46,121 bases of DNA from JAVBNN01 sp031551525 (GTDB taxonomy: Bacteria; Bacillota; Negativicutes; Acidaminococcales; JAISLQ01): assembly GCA_031551525.1 (NCBI GenBank), contig JAVBNN010000028.1, positions 1 to 46,121 of the forward strand, read 5' to 3'. The translations under genes were made by a program, and so were the position numbers. The first letter of the stretch is position 1, and each line of letters begins with the position of its first letter. This document shows positions 1 to 9,023 of this stretch, in pieces. A model generated the notes under the pieces. The model had not been told where the DNA came from and searched no databases. It saw only the letters and a list, made by a program, of their open reading frames with translations.

Positions 1-98
1 GGCCCGTGCGCGGCGCAAATACCGCTTTTGGGGCGTAACATGCTCTTGCCCGGCTCTACCTAGTAGCCGGATATATAGTAGGGTGGGTGCCCTTATAG
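1..98. other. Unassigned left edge of window
   Basis: No gene can be assigned in these 98 bases. Plus frame 3 closes at 36-38 and frame 1 at 61-63, so either could be the tail of an upstream gene, but neither short tail resembles the coiled-coil peripheral-stalk subunit (ntpF/atpG) that usually precedes ntpI. A G-rich stretch at 81-87 (GGGTGGG) is the only Shine-Dalgarno-like sequence before the ATG at 99. No clear promoter is visible. Confidence 0.4.
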
Positions 99-1958
99 AT
101 GATTTTCCCATTGAAAAAAGCGACCCTGTACGCGTTGAAAAACGAGCGCGAAGCAATTTTGCTGGCTTTGCAAAAATTGGGTGAATTTATGCCGATAGCC
201 AGGGAAGCGGATTCCGGACTCGACGGACGCGAGGGCGCGGCTGAAGAAGCGGCCCGGACTGGCGCAGCGCTCAAATTCATCTCTTCACACCAGCAGAATA
301 AAAAATTTTTTGAGCCCAGGTTGCCGGTGTCTTTGTCAGAGTTTTGCGTTGAAGACCACGCGGCGCAGGAATTGGCCGGGCGGGCGGAAAACGCACAGGA
401 ATGCCTTACGCAGCTCAAAACGGAAATTTTTTCTTTGAAAGCGCAGGCTGGGCAGCTTATTCCCTGGCGTGATCTTGACATACCGCTTGATAAGCTGATA
501 GGGACAAAAAGTACGGTGTTTTTAGCCGGTTTTATGCCGGAAGAAGACGCACAGCGCCTGGATGAAGATCTGGAGTGTTTTGTAGCTTCAGTAGAGTTGT
601 TTGGCATTTGCCCGGATGGGCAGGCGGTGTTGGTGGTAAGCCATGTGGCGGATGCGAAAGAGGTAGCCGCCTTGCTGAAAGAAAAAGGTTTTACCGAGGC
701 GTTGTTTCCTTGCTGTGAACTGCCGGCCGGGGAGTTGTCGGACAAACTGCTGCAAGAGGCCGGGGAGCGCGCTGTGGAAAGCCGGGGGCTACAGGAGCAG
801 ATAGAGCAACTAGCGCTTGAGAAAGAAACGCTTCAAAAATTTTACGATAAAAAAAATACTGATGCGCAAAGGCTGGCGGTACGGGGCGAAGAAACGGCAG
901 AAACTTTTTGCATGAGCGGCTGGGTGCGTTTTGATCGGGAGAGCGAGGTAGAAAATGCTGTAGCAAGCGTTACCGACGCCTATGAACTTTCCTTCCGCGA
1001 TCCGGTGGAAGGAGAAGAACCGCCTTCCATGACGGTCAATCAAAAAATCATAGAACCCTACCAGGCGATAACCAATCTTTATTCGCGCCCTTTGCCTACG
1101 GGTATAGACCCTAATCCTCTTATGGCACCTTTTTATTTTATATTTTTTGGTATGATGTTGTCTGACGCCGGTTACGGTTTGGTGGTGACTGTTTTGCTTA
1201 TAGCGGTCAACAAGTTTCTAAAACCGCGGAGTGTGACTGGCCAACTAGTGAATGTGGTGCTTATGGGTGCCATTTCTACGGTGTTTTGGGGCGCCATGTT
1301 CGGCGGCTGGTTTGGCGTGGAGTTAAAACCGTTGATGTTTTCCCCGATGAATGAGCCGTTAAAGATGCTTATTCTGTGTTATGCGTTGGGGGCGGTGCAC
1401 CTGGTGGTAGGCATGGCCACAAAGATGTACATGGAAATCAAGCGAGGGAATCTTTTTGGCGCCATAGTCGATCAACTGTCCTGGCTGATCCTCTTGGCCG
1501 GACTCGTCCTTTATGTTCTTTTGCCCAATCATGTGGTCGGCAGGTATATGTCACTGGTCGGGATGTTGACTATACTTTTGTGTGCCGGACGTATAAACAG
1601 GGGGCTCATCCGCAAACTGTTGGGTGGGATGACCAGCCTTTATAATATTACTGGTTATCTGAGCGATATTTTGAGTTATTCACGTCTTTTTGCTTTGGGT
1701 CTGGCTACCGGCGTCATCGGCATGGTCATAAACACCATCGCCGGCATGCTGTGGAAGGCCGGCATCGCCGGGCAGATAGCGGCGCTGGTGGTTCTCGTGG
1801 GCGGTCATACTTTCAATATAGCGGTCAATGTTCTGGGCGCTTATGTACACACCAGCCGGCTGCAGTTCATCGAATTTTTCGGCAAATTTTACGAGCCGGG
1901 CGGCCAGGAATTTAAGCCGCTGGCGTTTCGGACCAAATATGTAGATATAGCAAAATAA
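99..1958 (+). CDS. ntpI: V/A-type ATPase subunit I (a subunit)
   Basis: This is the stator subunit of the membrane Vo sector, which forms the ion half-channels against the c ring. The 619 residues split into a soluble N-terminal half of about 340 residues with coiled-coil segments and a C-terminal half of about seven to eight membrane helices. The family motif FGMMLSDAGYG starts the membrane region, and LSYSRLFALGLATG carries the conserved arginine that faces the rotor carboxylate. An in-frame TAG lies directly before the ATG at 99, so this start is secure. It is the first complete gene of the operon, with ntpK 39 bases downstream. Length and order match the Enterococcus hirae and Thermus operons. 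Confidence 0.96.
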   Translation: MIFPLKKATLYALKNEREAILLALQKLGEFMPIAREADSGLDGREGAAEEAARTGAALKFISSHQQNKKFFEPRLPVSLSEFCVEDHAAQELAGRAENAQECLTQLKTEIFSLKAQAGQLIPWRDLDIPLDKLIGTKSTVFLAGFMPEEDAQRLDEDLECFVASVELFGICPDGQAVLVVSHVADAKEVAALLKEKGFTEALFPCCELPAGELSDKLLQEAGERAVESRGLQEQIEQLALEKETLQKFYDKKNTDAQRLAVRGEETAETFCMSGWVRFDRESEVENAVASVTDAYELSFRDPVEGEEPPSMTVNQKIIEPYQAITNLYSRPLPTGIDPNPLMAPFYFIFFGMMLSDAGYGLVVTVLLIAVNKFLKPRSVTGQLVNVVLMGAISTVFWGAMFGGWFGVELKPLMFSPMNEPLKMLILCYALGAVHLVVGMATKMYMEIKRGNLFGAIVDQLSWLILLAGLVLYVLLPNHVVGRYMSLVGMLTILLCAGRINRGLIRKLLGGMTSLYNITGYLSDILSYSRLFALGLATGVIGMVINTIAGMLWKAGIAGQIAALVVLVGGHTFNIAVNVLGAYVHTSRLQFIEFFGKFYEPGGQEFKPLAFRTKYVDIAK

Positions 1959-1997
1959 TCTGACTGGTTACATCATTTTAAGGAGGTTATTCATACT

Positions 1998-2477
1998 ATG
2001 GAATTTTCTACTGGTACAACTTTGGCAGTTGCGGGCGCAGCTGTCGCCGCTTTGTTCGCCGGCTGCGGCTCGGCTATGGGCGTTGGTATAGCAGGACAGG
2101 CCGCCGCGGGCGTAGTCTCGGAAGATCCGGAAAAGTTCGGAAATACTCTCATCTTACAGGCTTTACCTGGTACTCAGGGCATATATGGCCTGCTTATAGC
2201 GTTTATTATATTGTTAAATATTGGCCTTATCGGCGGTGAGGTAAAAGCGCTTACCACAGATCAAGGTCTGGCTCTTTTATACGCTGGTATGCCGATCGGC
2301 ATAGTGGGGCTGATATCCGGTATCTATCAGGGAAAAGTCAGCGCAGCTGGCATATATCTGTGCGCTCGCCGGCCTGAAGAGACCGGTAAAGGTATAATTT
2401 TTGCCGCTATGGTCGAAACTTACGCGGTGTTAGCCCTTTTGATTTCCTTCCTCATGGTCAACGGCGTAAGTCTATAA
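1998..2477 (+). CDS. ntpK: V-type ATPase subunit K (rotor c subunit)
   Basis: This is the proteolipid of the rotor ring. Its 159 residues form four membrane helices, a duplicated hairpin as in E. hirae NtpK rather than the short F-type c subunit. The ion-binding carboxylate is E140 in MVETYAVLALL. T59 and Q60 (ALPGTQG) and Q111 (GIYQGK) sit at the positions of the E. hirae Na+ ligands T64, Q65, Q110 and E139, so Na+ coupling is likely; this is inferred from known structures. A strong AAGGAGG lies at 1980-1986 before the ATG. Confidence 0.97.
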   Translation: MEFSTGTTLAVAGAAVAALFAGCGSAMGVGIAGQAAAGVVSEDPEKFGNTLILQALPGTQGIYGLLIAFIILLNIGLIGGEVKALTTDQGLALLYAGMPIGIVGLISGIYQGKVSAAGIYLCARRPEETGKGIIFAAMVETYAVLALLISFLMVNGVSL

Positions 2478-2495
2478 GGACGGGAGGGGAATTTT

Positions 2496-3101
2496 GTGGC
2501 GGTAGATAAGATACTTCAAAAGATAAAAGCCGAAGCCGAGGCCGAAGCTGCAGCCCTAAAAGCTGCGGCAGAGGAAAAGGCGGCGGTTTCGCGTGAACGC
2601 CTCTTGGCAGAGGCTAGGGGCAAGGCGGAAGAAATAGCCTGCCAAGCCGAACTTGATGCGGAAGAAACTGCCCGCCGCCAGATGTTGATCGCCGAACTCG
2701 AAAGCCGCAAAAGTGTTTTGGGCGTCCGGCGCGACGTTTTGGACAAGGCATTTTCTTTGGCGGAGAAACAACTCAATGAATTGCCCCGAGAAAAGTGGGA
2801 AAACTTGATCGTGAAGCTGGTACTTGGCGGCGTGGAAACGGGCCGGGAAGCGTTACTGGTGCCGTGCCTTGACCGTCCGAAATATGAAGAGGGGTTGCTC
2901 GATAAGATAAACGAAGCTTTACAAAAAGCCGGTAAACAAGGTGAGCTTGTATTGTGTGATCAGGCGGGTGATTTTTTCGGCGGCGTGGTGATAATAGGTA
3001 AAGAGTGTGATTATGACGCCTCTTTTGCGGCGCTTTTGAAAAGTGTGCGCGGTCAGTACGAACAGGAGGCTGTAAAGCGTCTGTTTGGGGCGGAGGTGTA
3101 G
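2496..3101 (+). CDS. ntpE: V-type ATPase subunit E (peripheral stalk)
   Basis: This peripheral-stalk subunit holds the catalytic head still against the rotor. The 201-residue protein has a long N-terminal helix rich in Ala, Glu and Lys (about residues 5-75), which normally pairs with subunit G/NtpF in a coiled coil, followed by a globular C-terminal domain that binds subunit B. The start is GTG at 2496, preceded by GGGAGGGG. It lies 18 bases after ntpK and 2 bases before ntpC. The usual partner gene for the coiled coil is not seen in this window. Confidence 0.93.
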   Translation: MAVDKILQKIKAEAEAEAAALKAAAEEKAAVSRERLLAEARGKAEEIACQAELDAEETARRQMLIAELESRKSVLGVRRDVLDKAFSLAEKQLNELPREKWENLIVKLVLGGVETGREALLVPCLDRPKYEEGLLDKINEALQKAGKQGELVLCDQAGDFFGGVVIIGKECDYDASFAALLKSVRGQYEQEAVKRLFGAEV

Positions 3102-3103
3102 TT

Positions 3104-4072
3104 ATGCCGCAAGCCAGTTACCCTTATGCAGTAGGACGTGTCCGCGCGATGGAAAACGGCATGCTGGACACGGCTAAACTAAAGCGCATAGCGACTGCCG
3201 AACTCGACGAGGCCATGAGAATACTTGCCGACAGCGGCTACGGCGATGCCAGCCAGGGGGACATGGAAAAACTCATCAAAGCCCGGTTGGTGGAGACAAG
3301 AAAGCTGGTTTGGGCGATAACGCCTAACGCTGAGATAACCAGCCTGTTTTTGTTACCGCTCGATGCGCATAACCTTAAAGTATTGTTGAAAGCGCGTTTT
3401 TTAGGCGTGGAGACGGACGGCATGCTGGAAGAAGGCGGCGTCTTTCCGTTGGAGACTTTGAAAAAATGTGTCGCTGAAAAAAACTATTACGCTTTACCCG
3501 AAACGTTAAAGAAAGGGCTGGAGGAGTTGGAGCGCCAGGCACTTCGGCAAGTTTCTCCGCGCCAAATCAGCGCTGCGGTGGATACCGCCATTTTCAGCTA
3601 CATAGAGGCGGTCATCGAAGAGGAAGGCAGTGATTATGCCAGGGAATATTTCAGTGCCATGGCCGATCTGACCAATGTCCGCACTTTCATAAGGGCGCGC
3701 GGTCTGGGCTGGGATGCGGAAATGCTTGCTCCACTCCTTGTGCCTTGCGGCGATATCGGCCAAGAGCACTTTATAGCTTCATTGTATGCGCCCAATGAGC
3801 AGCTTGTTTTTAGGTTGAACCGTGGTCGGCATGCTGCGGTGATAGTAAATGCTCTCGAAGAATATATGGCAAAAAACAGTGCGGTAGTGCTAGAAAAGCG
3901 CATGAACACTGCTTTGATGGCAGTGATAAAAATGGCAAAAAACGATATTTTCGGGCTGGGACCCATAGTCGGCTACCTGATGGGCCGGGAAGCGGAAGCC
4001 AGGGCGTTGCGACTGATTTTTGCGGCCAAACGCGCTGGCGTGGAGCCTGAATTACCTGATCTTTATGTTTAA
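3104..4072 (+). CDS. ntpC: V-type ATPase subunit C (central-stalk d subunit)
   Basis: This 322-residue, almost wholly helical soluble protein is the funnel-shaped socket (d subunit) that seats the central shaft on the c ring. The N-terminal YPYAVGRVRAMENGML and the repeated helical pattern are typical of the family, as is the length. The ATG follows GGAGGTG located in the end of ntpE, giving tight coupling. The assignment rests on family resemblance plus operon position. Confidence 0.93.
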   Translation: MPQASYPYAVGRVRAMENGMLDTAKLKRIATAELDEAMRILADSGYGDASQGDMEKLIKARLVETRKLVWAITPNAEITSLFLLPLDAHNLKVLLKARFLGVETDGMLEEGGVFPLETLKKCVAEKNYYALPETLKKGLEELERQALRQVSPRQISAAVDTAIFSYIEAVIEEEGSDYAREYFSAMADLTNVRTFIRARGLGWDAEMLAPLLVPCGDIGQEHFIASLYAPNEQLVFRLNRGRHAAVIVNALEEYMAKNSAVVLEKRMNTALMAVIKMAKNDIFGLGPIVGYLMGREAEARALRLIFAAKRAGVEPELPDLYV

Positions 4073-4087
4073 GAGAGGGGTTCTGTC

Positions 4088-4414
4088 ATGAAAAACAAAA
4101 TTTCCGTCATCGGCGACCGTGATTCGGTTATGCTGTTTCAAACCATAGGTCTTGATGTTCGCTACGCCGACAGCACCCGTGAAATAGAGACCGCCATACA
4201 TGACTTGGCGCGCCAGGGCGCTCCTGTTATATATATTACGGAAAACGCGGCTCTGCTGGCAAAAGAGGCCATAGAACTTTACAGCAAAGATACTTTTCCG
4301 GCTATTATACCCATTCCGGGTAAGGGCGGCACGGTCGGCTTCGGGATGGACGGAATAAGAAAAAATGTGGAAAAGGCCATAGGCGCCGATATACTGTTTG
4401 GAGAAGGAAGGTAG
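4088..4414 (+). CDS. ntpG: V-type ATPase subunit F
   Basis: This 108-residue protein is the small central-stalk subunit F (called NtpG in E. hirae), which binds the D shaft and modulates rotation. It has the compact alpha/beta fold of the family, starting with KISVIGDRDSVMLFQTIGLDV and with a PAIIPIPGK segment in the middle. An AGAGAGGGG site precedes the ATG at 4088. It sits 9 bases before ntpA. Confidence 0.93.
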   Translation: MKNKISVIGDRDSVMLFQTIGLDVRYADSTREIETAIHDLARQGAPVIYITENAALLAKEAIELYSKDTFPAIIPIPGKGGTVGFGMDGIRKNVEKAIGADILFGEGR

Positions 4415-4423
4415 GAAACGCCA

Positions 4424-6196
4424 ATGAATGGACGCATTATAAAAGTTTCCGGGCCGCTTATTGTTGCTGACGGCATGGCCGACGTTCAGATGTATGATGT
4501 CGTTTATGTCAGCGATAAGCGCCTGATTGGTGAAATCATCGAACTAAGGGGCGACAGGGCCTCTATCCAGGTATATGAAGAAACGGCCGGCCTCGGTCCC
4601 GGCGAGCCGGTGGAAACGAGCGGTGCGCCGTTGTCTGTTGACCTTGCGCCCGGGCTGATCGAAGGAATATTCGATGGTATACAGCGCCCGCTCAATGTTA
4701 TCCGCGCGATAGCGGGCGACCGGATAACCCGCGGCATAGATGTGCCCAAGTTAGACCGAGAGAAAAAATGGGTCTTTGTGCCGGTGGCTAAAATCGGTGA
4801 ACGCCTGGCGCCCGGCGACATTATGGGCACGGTTGAGGAGACGCCGGCCGTGCTGCATCACGTTATGGTTCCGCCCAACGTGCAAGGCACGGTGGAATGG
4901 ATATTTTTCGGCGAGGCGACTATCGTTGAGCCGGTCTGCAAACTGCGAAAAGATGACGGCGAACTCTTGGAACTGCCTATGCTGCAGCGCTGGCCGGTCA
5001 GAAAAGCCCGTCCGTTTGCAGCCAAACTGCCGCCCAACGAGCCTATGGTCACAGGGCAAAGGGTAGTAGACACTCTTTTTCCCATTGCCAAAGGCGGTGT
5101 GGCGGCTGTACCCGGTCCTTTTGGGTCAGGGAAGACGGTTATCCAGCACCAATTAGCCAAATGGGCGGATGCCGACATCATAGTATATGTTGGCTGCGGC
5201 GAGCGCGGCAATGAAATGACAGATGTTTTGATGGAGTTTCCGGAACTGAACGATCCGCGTACCGGGCTGCCGTTGATGAAGCGCACCGTGCTTATCGCCA
5301 ATACTTCCGATATGCCGGTGGCGGCTCGCGAAGCGTCCATTTACACAGGCATCACTATCGCAGAATACTTCCGCGATATGGGCTATAAAGTGGCCATTAT
5401 GGCCGACTCCACCTCCCGTTGGGCGGAAGCCCTGCGCGAGATGTCCGGGCGGCTTGAAGAAATGCCGGGCGAAGAAGGCTATCCGGCTTATCTCGCTTCA
5501 CGTATGGCTGAATTTTACGAGCGGGCGGGCATAGTGACTTGCCTCGGTGGAGATAAACGTATAGGAGCAATATCCGCCATCGGCGCGGTTTCTCCGCCGG
5601 GCGGCGATATTTCCGAGCCTGTATCGCAGGCTACTTTGCGGATGGTCAAGGTTTTCTGGTGCCTGTCGGCATCACTGGCCTACCGTCGCCATTTTCCGGC
5701 TATCGACTGGCTGCAGAGTTATTCTCTTTATTCAGACCGTTTGCGTGAATACTTTAACAATCAGGTGGCGCCCGACTGGAGCGAGTTGGTTGCAGGCTGT
5801 ATGGCCGTTTTGCAGGAGGAGGCGGAACTTGATGAGATAGTGCGCCTGGTGGGTGTGGACGCGCTCAGTTCGAAAGACCGACTGACGCTTGAATGTGCGC
5901 GTTCTATTCGCGAAGACTTCCTGCATCAAAATTCTTTCCACGAAGTGGATACTTACGCCTCGCTTTCCAAACAGTATGGTATGCTCAAACTTATTAATAC
6001 ATGGTATTGTAAGGGTTTGGCGGCACTAGAACAGTATGTTCCTTTTAACAAAATCCTTACCATGCCGGTGATCGAGGCCATCGGCCGTGTGAAATACACG
6101 CCGGAAGAAGAATGTCAGGCGCGTTTTGCTGCCCTTTTTCAACAAATGGACGAAGAATATCTGGCGATGACGGAAGGGGGCGGTGCTGATGCGTAA
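4424..6196 (+). CDS. ntpA: V-type ATPase catalytic subunit A
   Basis: This is the ATP-hydrolysing or ATP-synthesising subunit of the V1 head. Its 590 residues include the non-homologous insert that separates A subunits from F-type beta (about residues 110-190), and the P-loop GPFGSGKT at 231-238. DSTSRWAEALREMSGRLEEMPGEEGYPAYL further on contains the conserved adenine and arginine-handling segment. It ends overlapping the start of ntpB. Length and motifs are fully regular, so this is a functional catalytic subunit. Confidence 0.98.
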   Translation: MNGRIIKVSGPLIVADGMADVQMYDVVYVSDKRLIGEIIELRGDRASIQVYEETAGLGPGEPVETSGAPLSVDLAPGLIEGIFDGIQRPLNVIRAIAGDRITRGIDVPKLDREKKWVFVPVAKIGERLAPGDIMGTVEETPAVLHHVMVPPNVQGTVEWIFFGEATIVEPVCKLRKDDGELLELPMLQRWPVRKARPFAAKLPPNEPMVTGQRVVDTLFPIAKGGVAAVPGPFGSGKTVIQHQLAKWADADIIVYVGCGERGNEMTDVLMEFPELNDPRTGLPLMKRTVLIANTSDMPVAAREASIYTGITIAEYFRDMGYKVAIMADSTSRWAEALREMSGRLEEMPGEEGYPAYLASRMAEFYERAGIVTCLGGDKRIGAISAIGAVSPPGGDISEPVSQATLRMVKVFWCLSASLAYRRHFPAIDWLQSYSLYSDRLREYFNNQVAPDWSELVAGCMAVLQEEAELDEIVRLVGVDALSSKDRLTLECARSIREDFLHQNSFHEVDTYASLSKQYGMLKLINTWYCKGLAALEQYVPFNKILTMPVIEAIGRVKYTPEEECQARFAALFQQMDEEYLAMTEGGGADA

Positions 6197-7580
6197 GGAT
6201 TATAAAACCATTCGCGAAGTTGTCGGACCGCTGATGGTCGTAGATAATGTAGAAGGTGTAAAATACGACGAGCTGGTGGAAATACACCAGGCAGACGGCG
6301 CTGTGCGCGCCGGAAAAGTGTTGATAGTGGACGGCGAGCGGGCGGTAGTGCAGTTGTTTGAAGGCTCGCAGGGCTTACAAATATCCACATCCAAGGCGCG
6401 TTTTCTTGGCCATGGCATGCAGCTCGGTGTAGCGCCGGAAATCGTCGGACGGGTATTTTCCGGTACCGGTAAACCGATAGATGGCGGTGCGGAGGTAATT
6501 GCCGATGACTTTCGCGATATAAACGGCGTACCGCTCAACCCGGCCGCGCGCGACTATCCGGCAGAGTTTATCCAGACCGGCATTTCGGCCATAGACGGCC
6601 TCAATACTCTGGTGCGCGGGCAGAAACTGCCTGTATTTTCCGGCTCCGGACTGCCGCATGCTCAACTGGCGGCCCAGATCGCCCGCCAAGCGCGTGTACG
6701 CGGCACGGGCGAAGGTTTTGCCGTAGTGTTCGCCGCAGTCGGCATCACCTTTGAAGAAGCAGACTACTTCATGAATGAATTTCGTCGCACCGGCGCACTT
6801 GATCGCGCCGTCATGTTCATCAATCTGGCCAACGATCCGGCGGTCGAGCGTATTTCTACACCACGCATGGCTATAACTGCCGCCGAGTATCTGGCCTATG
6901 AACTCGGGATGCATGTTCTTGTCATCATTACCGATATCACCAACTACGCTGATGCCTTGCGCGAAATATCCGCTGCCCGCAAAGAGGTGCCGGGCCGCCG
7001 TGGTTATCCGGGCTACCTTTACACAGATCTGGCGACCATGTATGAACGGGCTGGGCGTATCAAAGGGAAAATGGGCTCTATTACTCAGATCCCCATCCTC
7101 TCTATGCCGGAAGATGACAAGACTCACCCTATCCCTGACTTGACCGGTTATATCACGGAAGGGCAGATCATACTGTCGCGCGAACTGCATAGAAAAGGAC
7201 TGACTCCGCCGGTGGACGTTCTGCCGTCGCTTTCGCGCCTTAAAGACAAGGGCATCGGCAAAGGCAAGACCAGGGAAGACCACGCCGACACTATGAATCA
7301 GCTATTTGCCGCCTACGCGCGCGGAAAGGAAGCCAAAGAGCTGGCCACGATTCTCGGCGAATCAGCCTTGTCTGATGTGGATAAACTGTACGCCCAGTTT
7401 GCCGATAACTTTGAGTGCGAGTATGTGTCGCAAGGTTATGAAACCAACCGTTCTATCGAAGACACGCTGGAACTAGGCTGGAAGCTCTTGTCTATACTGC
7501 CCAAGTCGGAACTCAAACGTATACGTGATGAATATATAGAAAAATATTTCCCGGGGAGCAGCGAGGTGAAGGAGGCGTAA
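6189..7580 (+). CDS. ntpB: V-type ATPase regulatory subunit B
   Basis: This 463-residue subunit alternates with A in the head and forms the non-catalytic interfaces. As expected for B it lacks an intact P-loop, having SGSGLPHAQLAAQIARQ in that place. The ATG at 6189 overlaps ntpA by 8 bases and has GGAAGGGGG at 6172-6180 at good spacing; an in-frame GTG at 6183 would be only 2 bases from that site and is less likely. ntpD begins 3 bases after its stop. Confidence 0.97.
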   Translation: MRKDYKTIREVVGPLMVVDNVEGVKYDELVEIHQADGAVRAGKVLIVDGERAVVQLFEGSQGLQISTSKARFLGHGMQLGVAPEIVGRVFSGTGKPIDGGAEVIADDFRDINGVPLNPAARDYPAEFIQTGISAIDGLNTLVRGQKLPVFSGSGLPHAQLAAQIARQARVRGTGEGFAVVFAAVGITFEEADYFMNEFRRTGALDRAVMFINLANDPAVERISTPRMAITAAEYLAYELGMHVLVIITDITNYADALREISAARKEVPGRRGYPGYLYTDLATMYERAGRIKGKMGSITQIPILSMPEDDKTHPIPDLTGYITEGQIILSRELHRKGLTPPVDVLPSLSRLKDKGIGKGKTREDHADTMNQLFAAYARGKEAKELATILGESALSDVDKLYAQFADNFECEYVSQGYETNRSIEDTLELGWKLLSILPKSELKRIRDEYIEKYFPGSSEVKEA

Positions 7581-7583
7581 ACT

Positions 7584-8213
7584 GTGGCAGTAAAAGTCAA
7601 TCCCACTCGCATGGAGCTCACCCGGCTCAAACGGCGGCTGAAGACTGCGGTGCGCGGGCATAAGCTTCTTAAAGACAAACGTGATGAAATGGTGCGCCAG
7701 TTCATTATCTTTATAAAACGTAACCATCAGATACGCAAGGAAGTGGAAGCGGCCCTGGTGGCAGCCATGGGCAGGTTTGCCGTAGCCAGCGCCAATATGG
7801 GACCGGATACCATGGCCGAAGCGTTGTTTTATCCGTCGCGTGAGGCGGTATTTGAAGTGGGTCGGCGTAATGTGATGAGTGTGGATGTACCACAAATAAA
7901 ATATACCGGCGGCGAAGAAAAGGCAGACTTGCCGTATGGTTTTGTTTTTACCTCCAGCGAACTTGATGGCGCCGTGCTGGACTTGGCCGAGGTGCTGCCA
8001 AAACTTATCGAGTTGGCCGAGGTAGAAAAAATTTGCAACCTTTTGGCTGACGAAATAGAGAAAACCAGACGCCGCGTAAATGCCCTTGAATATGTGATGA
8101 TCCCGGAAACGCAGGAATGTATAAAATACATCACTATGAAACTTGAGGAAAATGACCGCGCCAGTCTGGTACGCTTGATGAAGGCCAAAGAGATATTGAT
8201 GAAAGATGCATGA
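7584..8213 (+). CDS. ntpD: V-type ATPase subunit D (central shaft)
   Basis: This 209-residue protein is the rotating shaft inside the A3B3 head. It has long N- and C-terminal helices forming the antiparallel coiled coil, starting NPTRMELTRLKRRLKTA, with a short central domain. The GTG start at 7584 is preceded by AAGGAGG at the end of ntpB. It is the last gene of the ATPase operon and is followed by a terminator. Confidence 0.96.
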   Translation: MAVKVNPTRMELTRLKRRLKTAVRGHKLLKDKRDEMVRQFIIFIKRNHQIRKEVEAALVAAMGRFAVASANMGPDTMAEALFYPSREAVFEVGRRNVMSVDVPQIKYTGGEEKADLPYGFVFTSSELDGAVLDLAEVLPKLIELAEVEKICNLLADEIEKTRRRVNALEYVMIPETQECIKYITMKLEENDRASLVRLMKAKEILMKDA

Positions 8214-8215
8214 AT

Positions 8216-8265
8216 AAACAACCGTACTTTGGCACTTTGGTGTTGAAGAACGGTTGTTTTGTTTG
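8216..8265 (+). terminator. Rho-independent terminator of the ATPase operon
   Basis: A perfect 10-bp inverted repeat (AAACAACCGT at 8216-8225 with ACGGTTGTTT at 8250-8259) can extend by three more pairs inside the loop and is followed by a T-rich run. It starts 2 bases after the ntpD stop. Confidence 0.8.
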
Positions 8266-8335
8266 TTGCAATTTCATGCGGATGCGTAAACTTCTACTGT
8301 TTTTATTTGTGTGTTGCGCATGGTAAAAAGTTTTT

Positions 8336-8364
8336 TTCCTTTATTGAAGAAAATTTGCTATAAT
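8336..8364 (+). promoter_or_regulatory. Probable sigma-70-type promoter
   Basis: A perfect TATAAT lies at 8359-8364, about 47 bases before the start of the next gene. The matching -35 at 17-base spacing (8336-8341, TTCCTT) is weak. The rest of the 197-base gap holds only the ATPase terminator and AT-rich sequence. Confidence 0.5.
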
Positions 8365-8410
8365 ATTAAAGATATAGCTTTGCCAGAAATTAACAGGCGG
8401 GGGGAATAGT

Positions 8411-8920
8411 TTGGCTATATATAAAGAGTCCGGTGTTTACACCAGTGTGGACAAGACATTGCGCTGGGGCAGCCTTTTGTTGATGGTTGGCTTGGTGGGT
8501 CTTGAGATTTACTATGTCATGCAGGGTGCTGTGCACTTGGATACATGGTTCTTTGCTATAGCGCTCATCGCATTGTGGTGCTGGCGCTGCGGGTTTGATT
8601 ATACTTACAGTTACAATCCCAAGGAGTTTATAATCGAACGGCGGGGCCTGGGCATGGAAAAAATTTATAAGTATTCTTTTACTGATATTGAAAATATCTC
8701 TTATGAGTGTGATAGAAAACTCTTCAAGCGTGATGGCATCGATAAGTATGCCAGCAGATTTTCTTCTTCCGATGCCAACGACCTGCGGCTGGCTATAGTG
8801 CAGCAAAACGGCAAAAGAATCGGTGTGATGTTCAAGTCTACGGGAGCACTTCTCGATAAGATGAAAAAATTGCAGCCGGCTAAATTTGCCCCGGCCTCGA
8901 AACAGGGTAAGGGTGTGTGA
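8411..8920 (+). CDS. Small membrane protein with PH-like C-terminal domain
   Basis: The protein is not recognised by name. Its 169 residues contain two membrane helices (about 18-37 and 44-62) followed by a charged soluble domain of about 100 residues (YSYNPKEFIIERRGLG onward). That domain has the strand pattern of bacterial PH-like domains, where such helices plus one beta-rich domain are common. The start is TTG at 8411 behind AGGCGGGGGG. It has its own promoter and lies between the ATPase operon and radC. The PH-like assignment is inferred from layout only. Confidence 0.7.
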   Translation: MAIYKESGVYTSVDKTLRWGSLLLMVGLVGLEIYYVMQGAVHLDTWFFAIALIALWCWRCGFDYTYSYNPKEFIIERRGLGMEKIYKYSFTDIENISYECDRKLFKRDGIDKYASRFSSSDANDLRLAIVQQNGKRIGVMFKSTGALLDKMKKLQPAKFAPASKQGKGV

Positions 8921-8939
8921 AGTTTCTTTGCATAGTACT

Positions 8940-8969
8940 TTGCCTGTTTGAGAGGGTTGATTATAGGAT
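8940..8969 (+). promoter_or_regulatory. Possible promoter for radC-mreB cluster
   Basis: TTGCCT at 8940-8945 and TAGGAT at 8964-8969 are separated by 18 bases, 54 bases before radC. A small hairpin (AGCGG/CCGCT) follows. Both hexamers are imperfect, so this is tentative. Confidence 0.35.
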
Positions 8970-9023
8970 AGCGGGTTTGCCGCTGGTTGTGTTGTAAAGT
9001 CGTTCGGCGAGGCGGGATGTGGT

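Noticed and set aside
6375..7283. A 302-codon minus-strand frame opposite ntpB
   Set aside because: Mirror of a conserved gene; no ribosome site and no plausible product.
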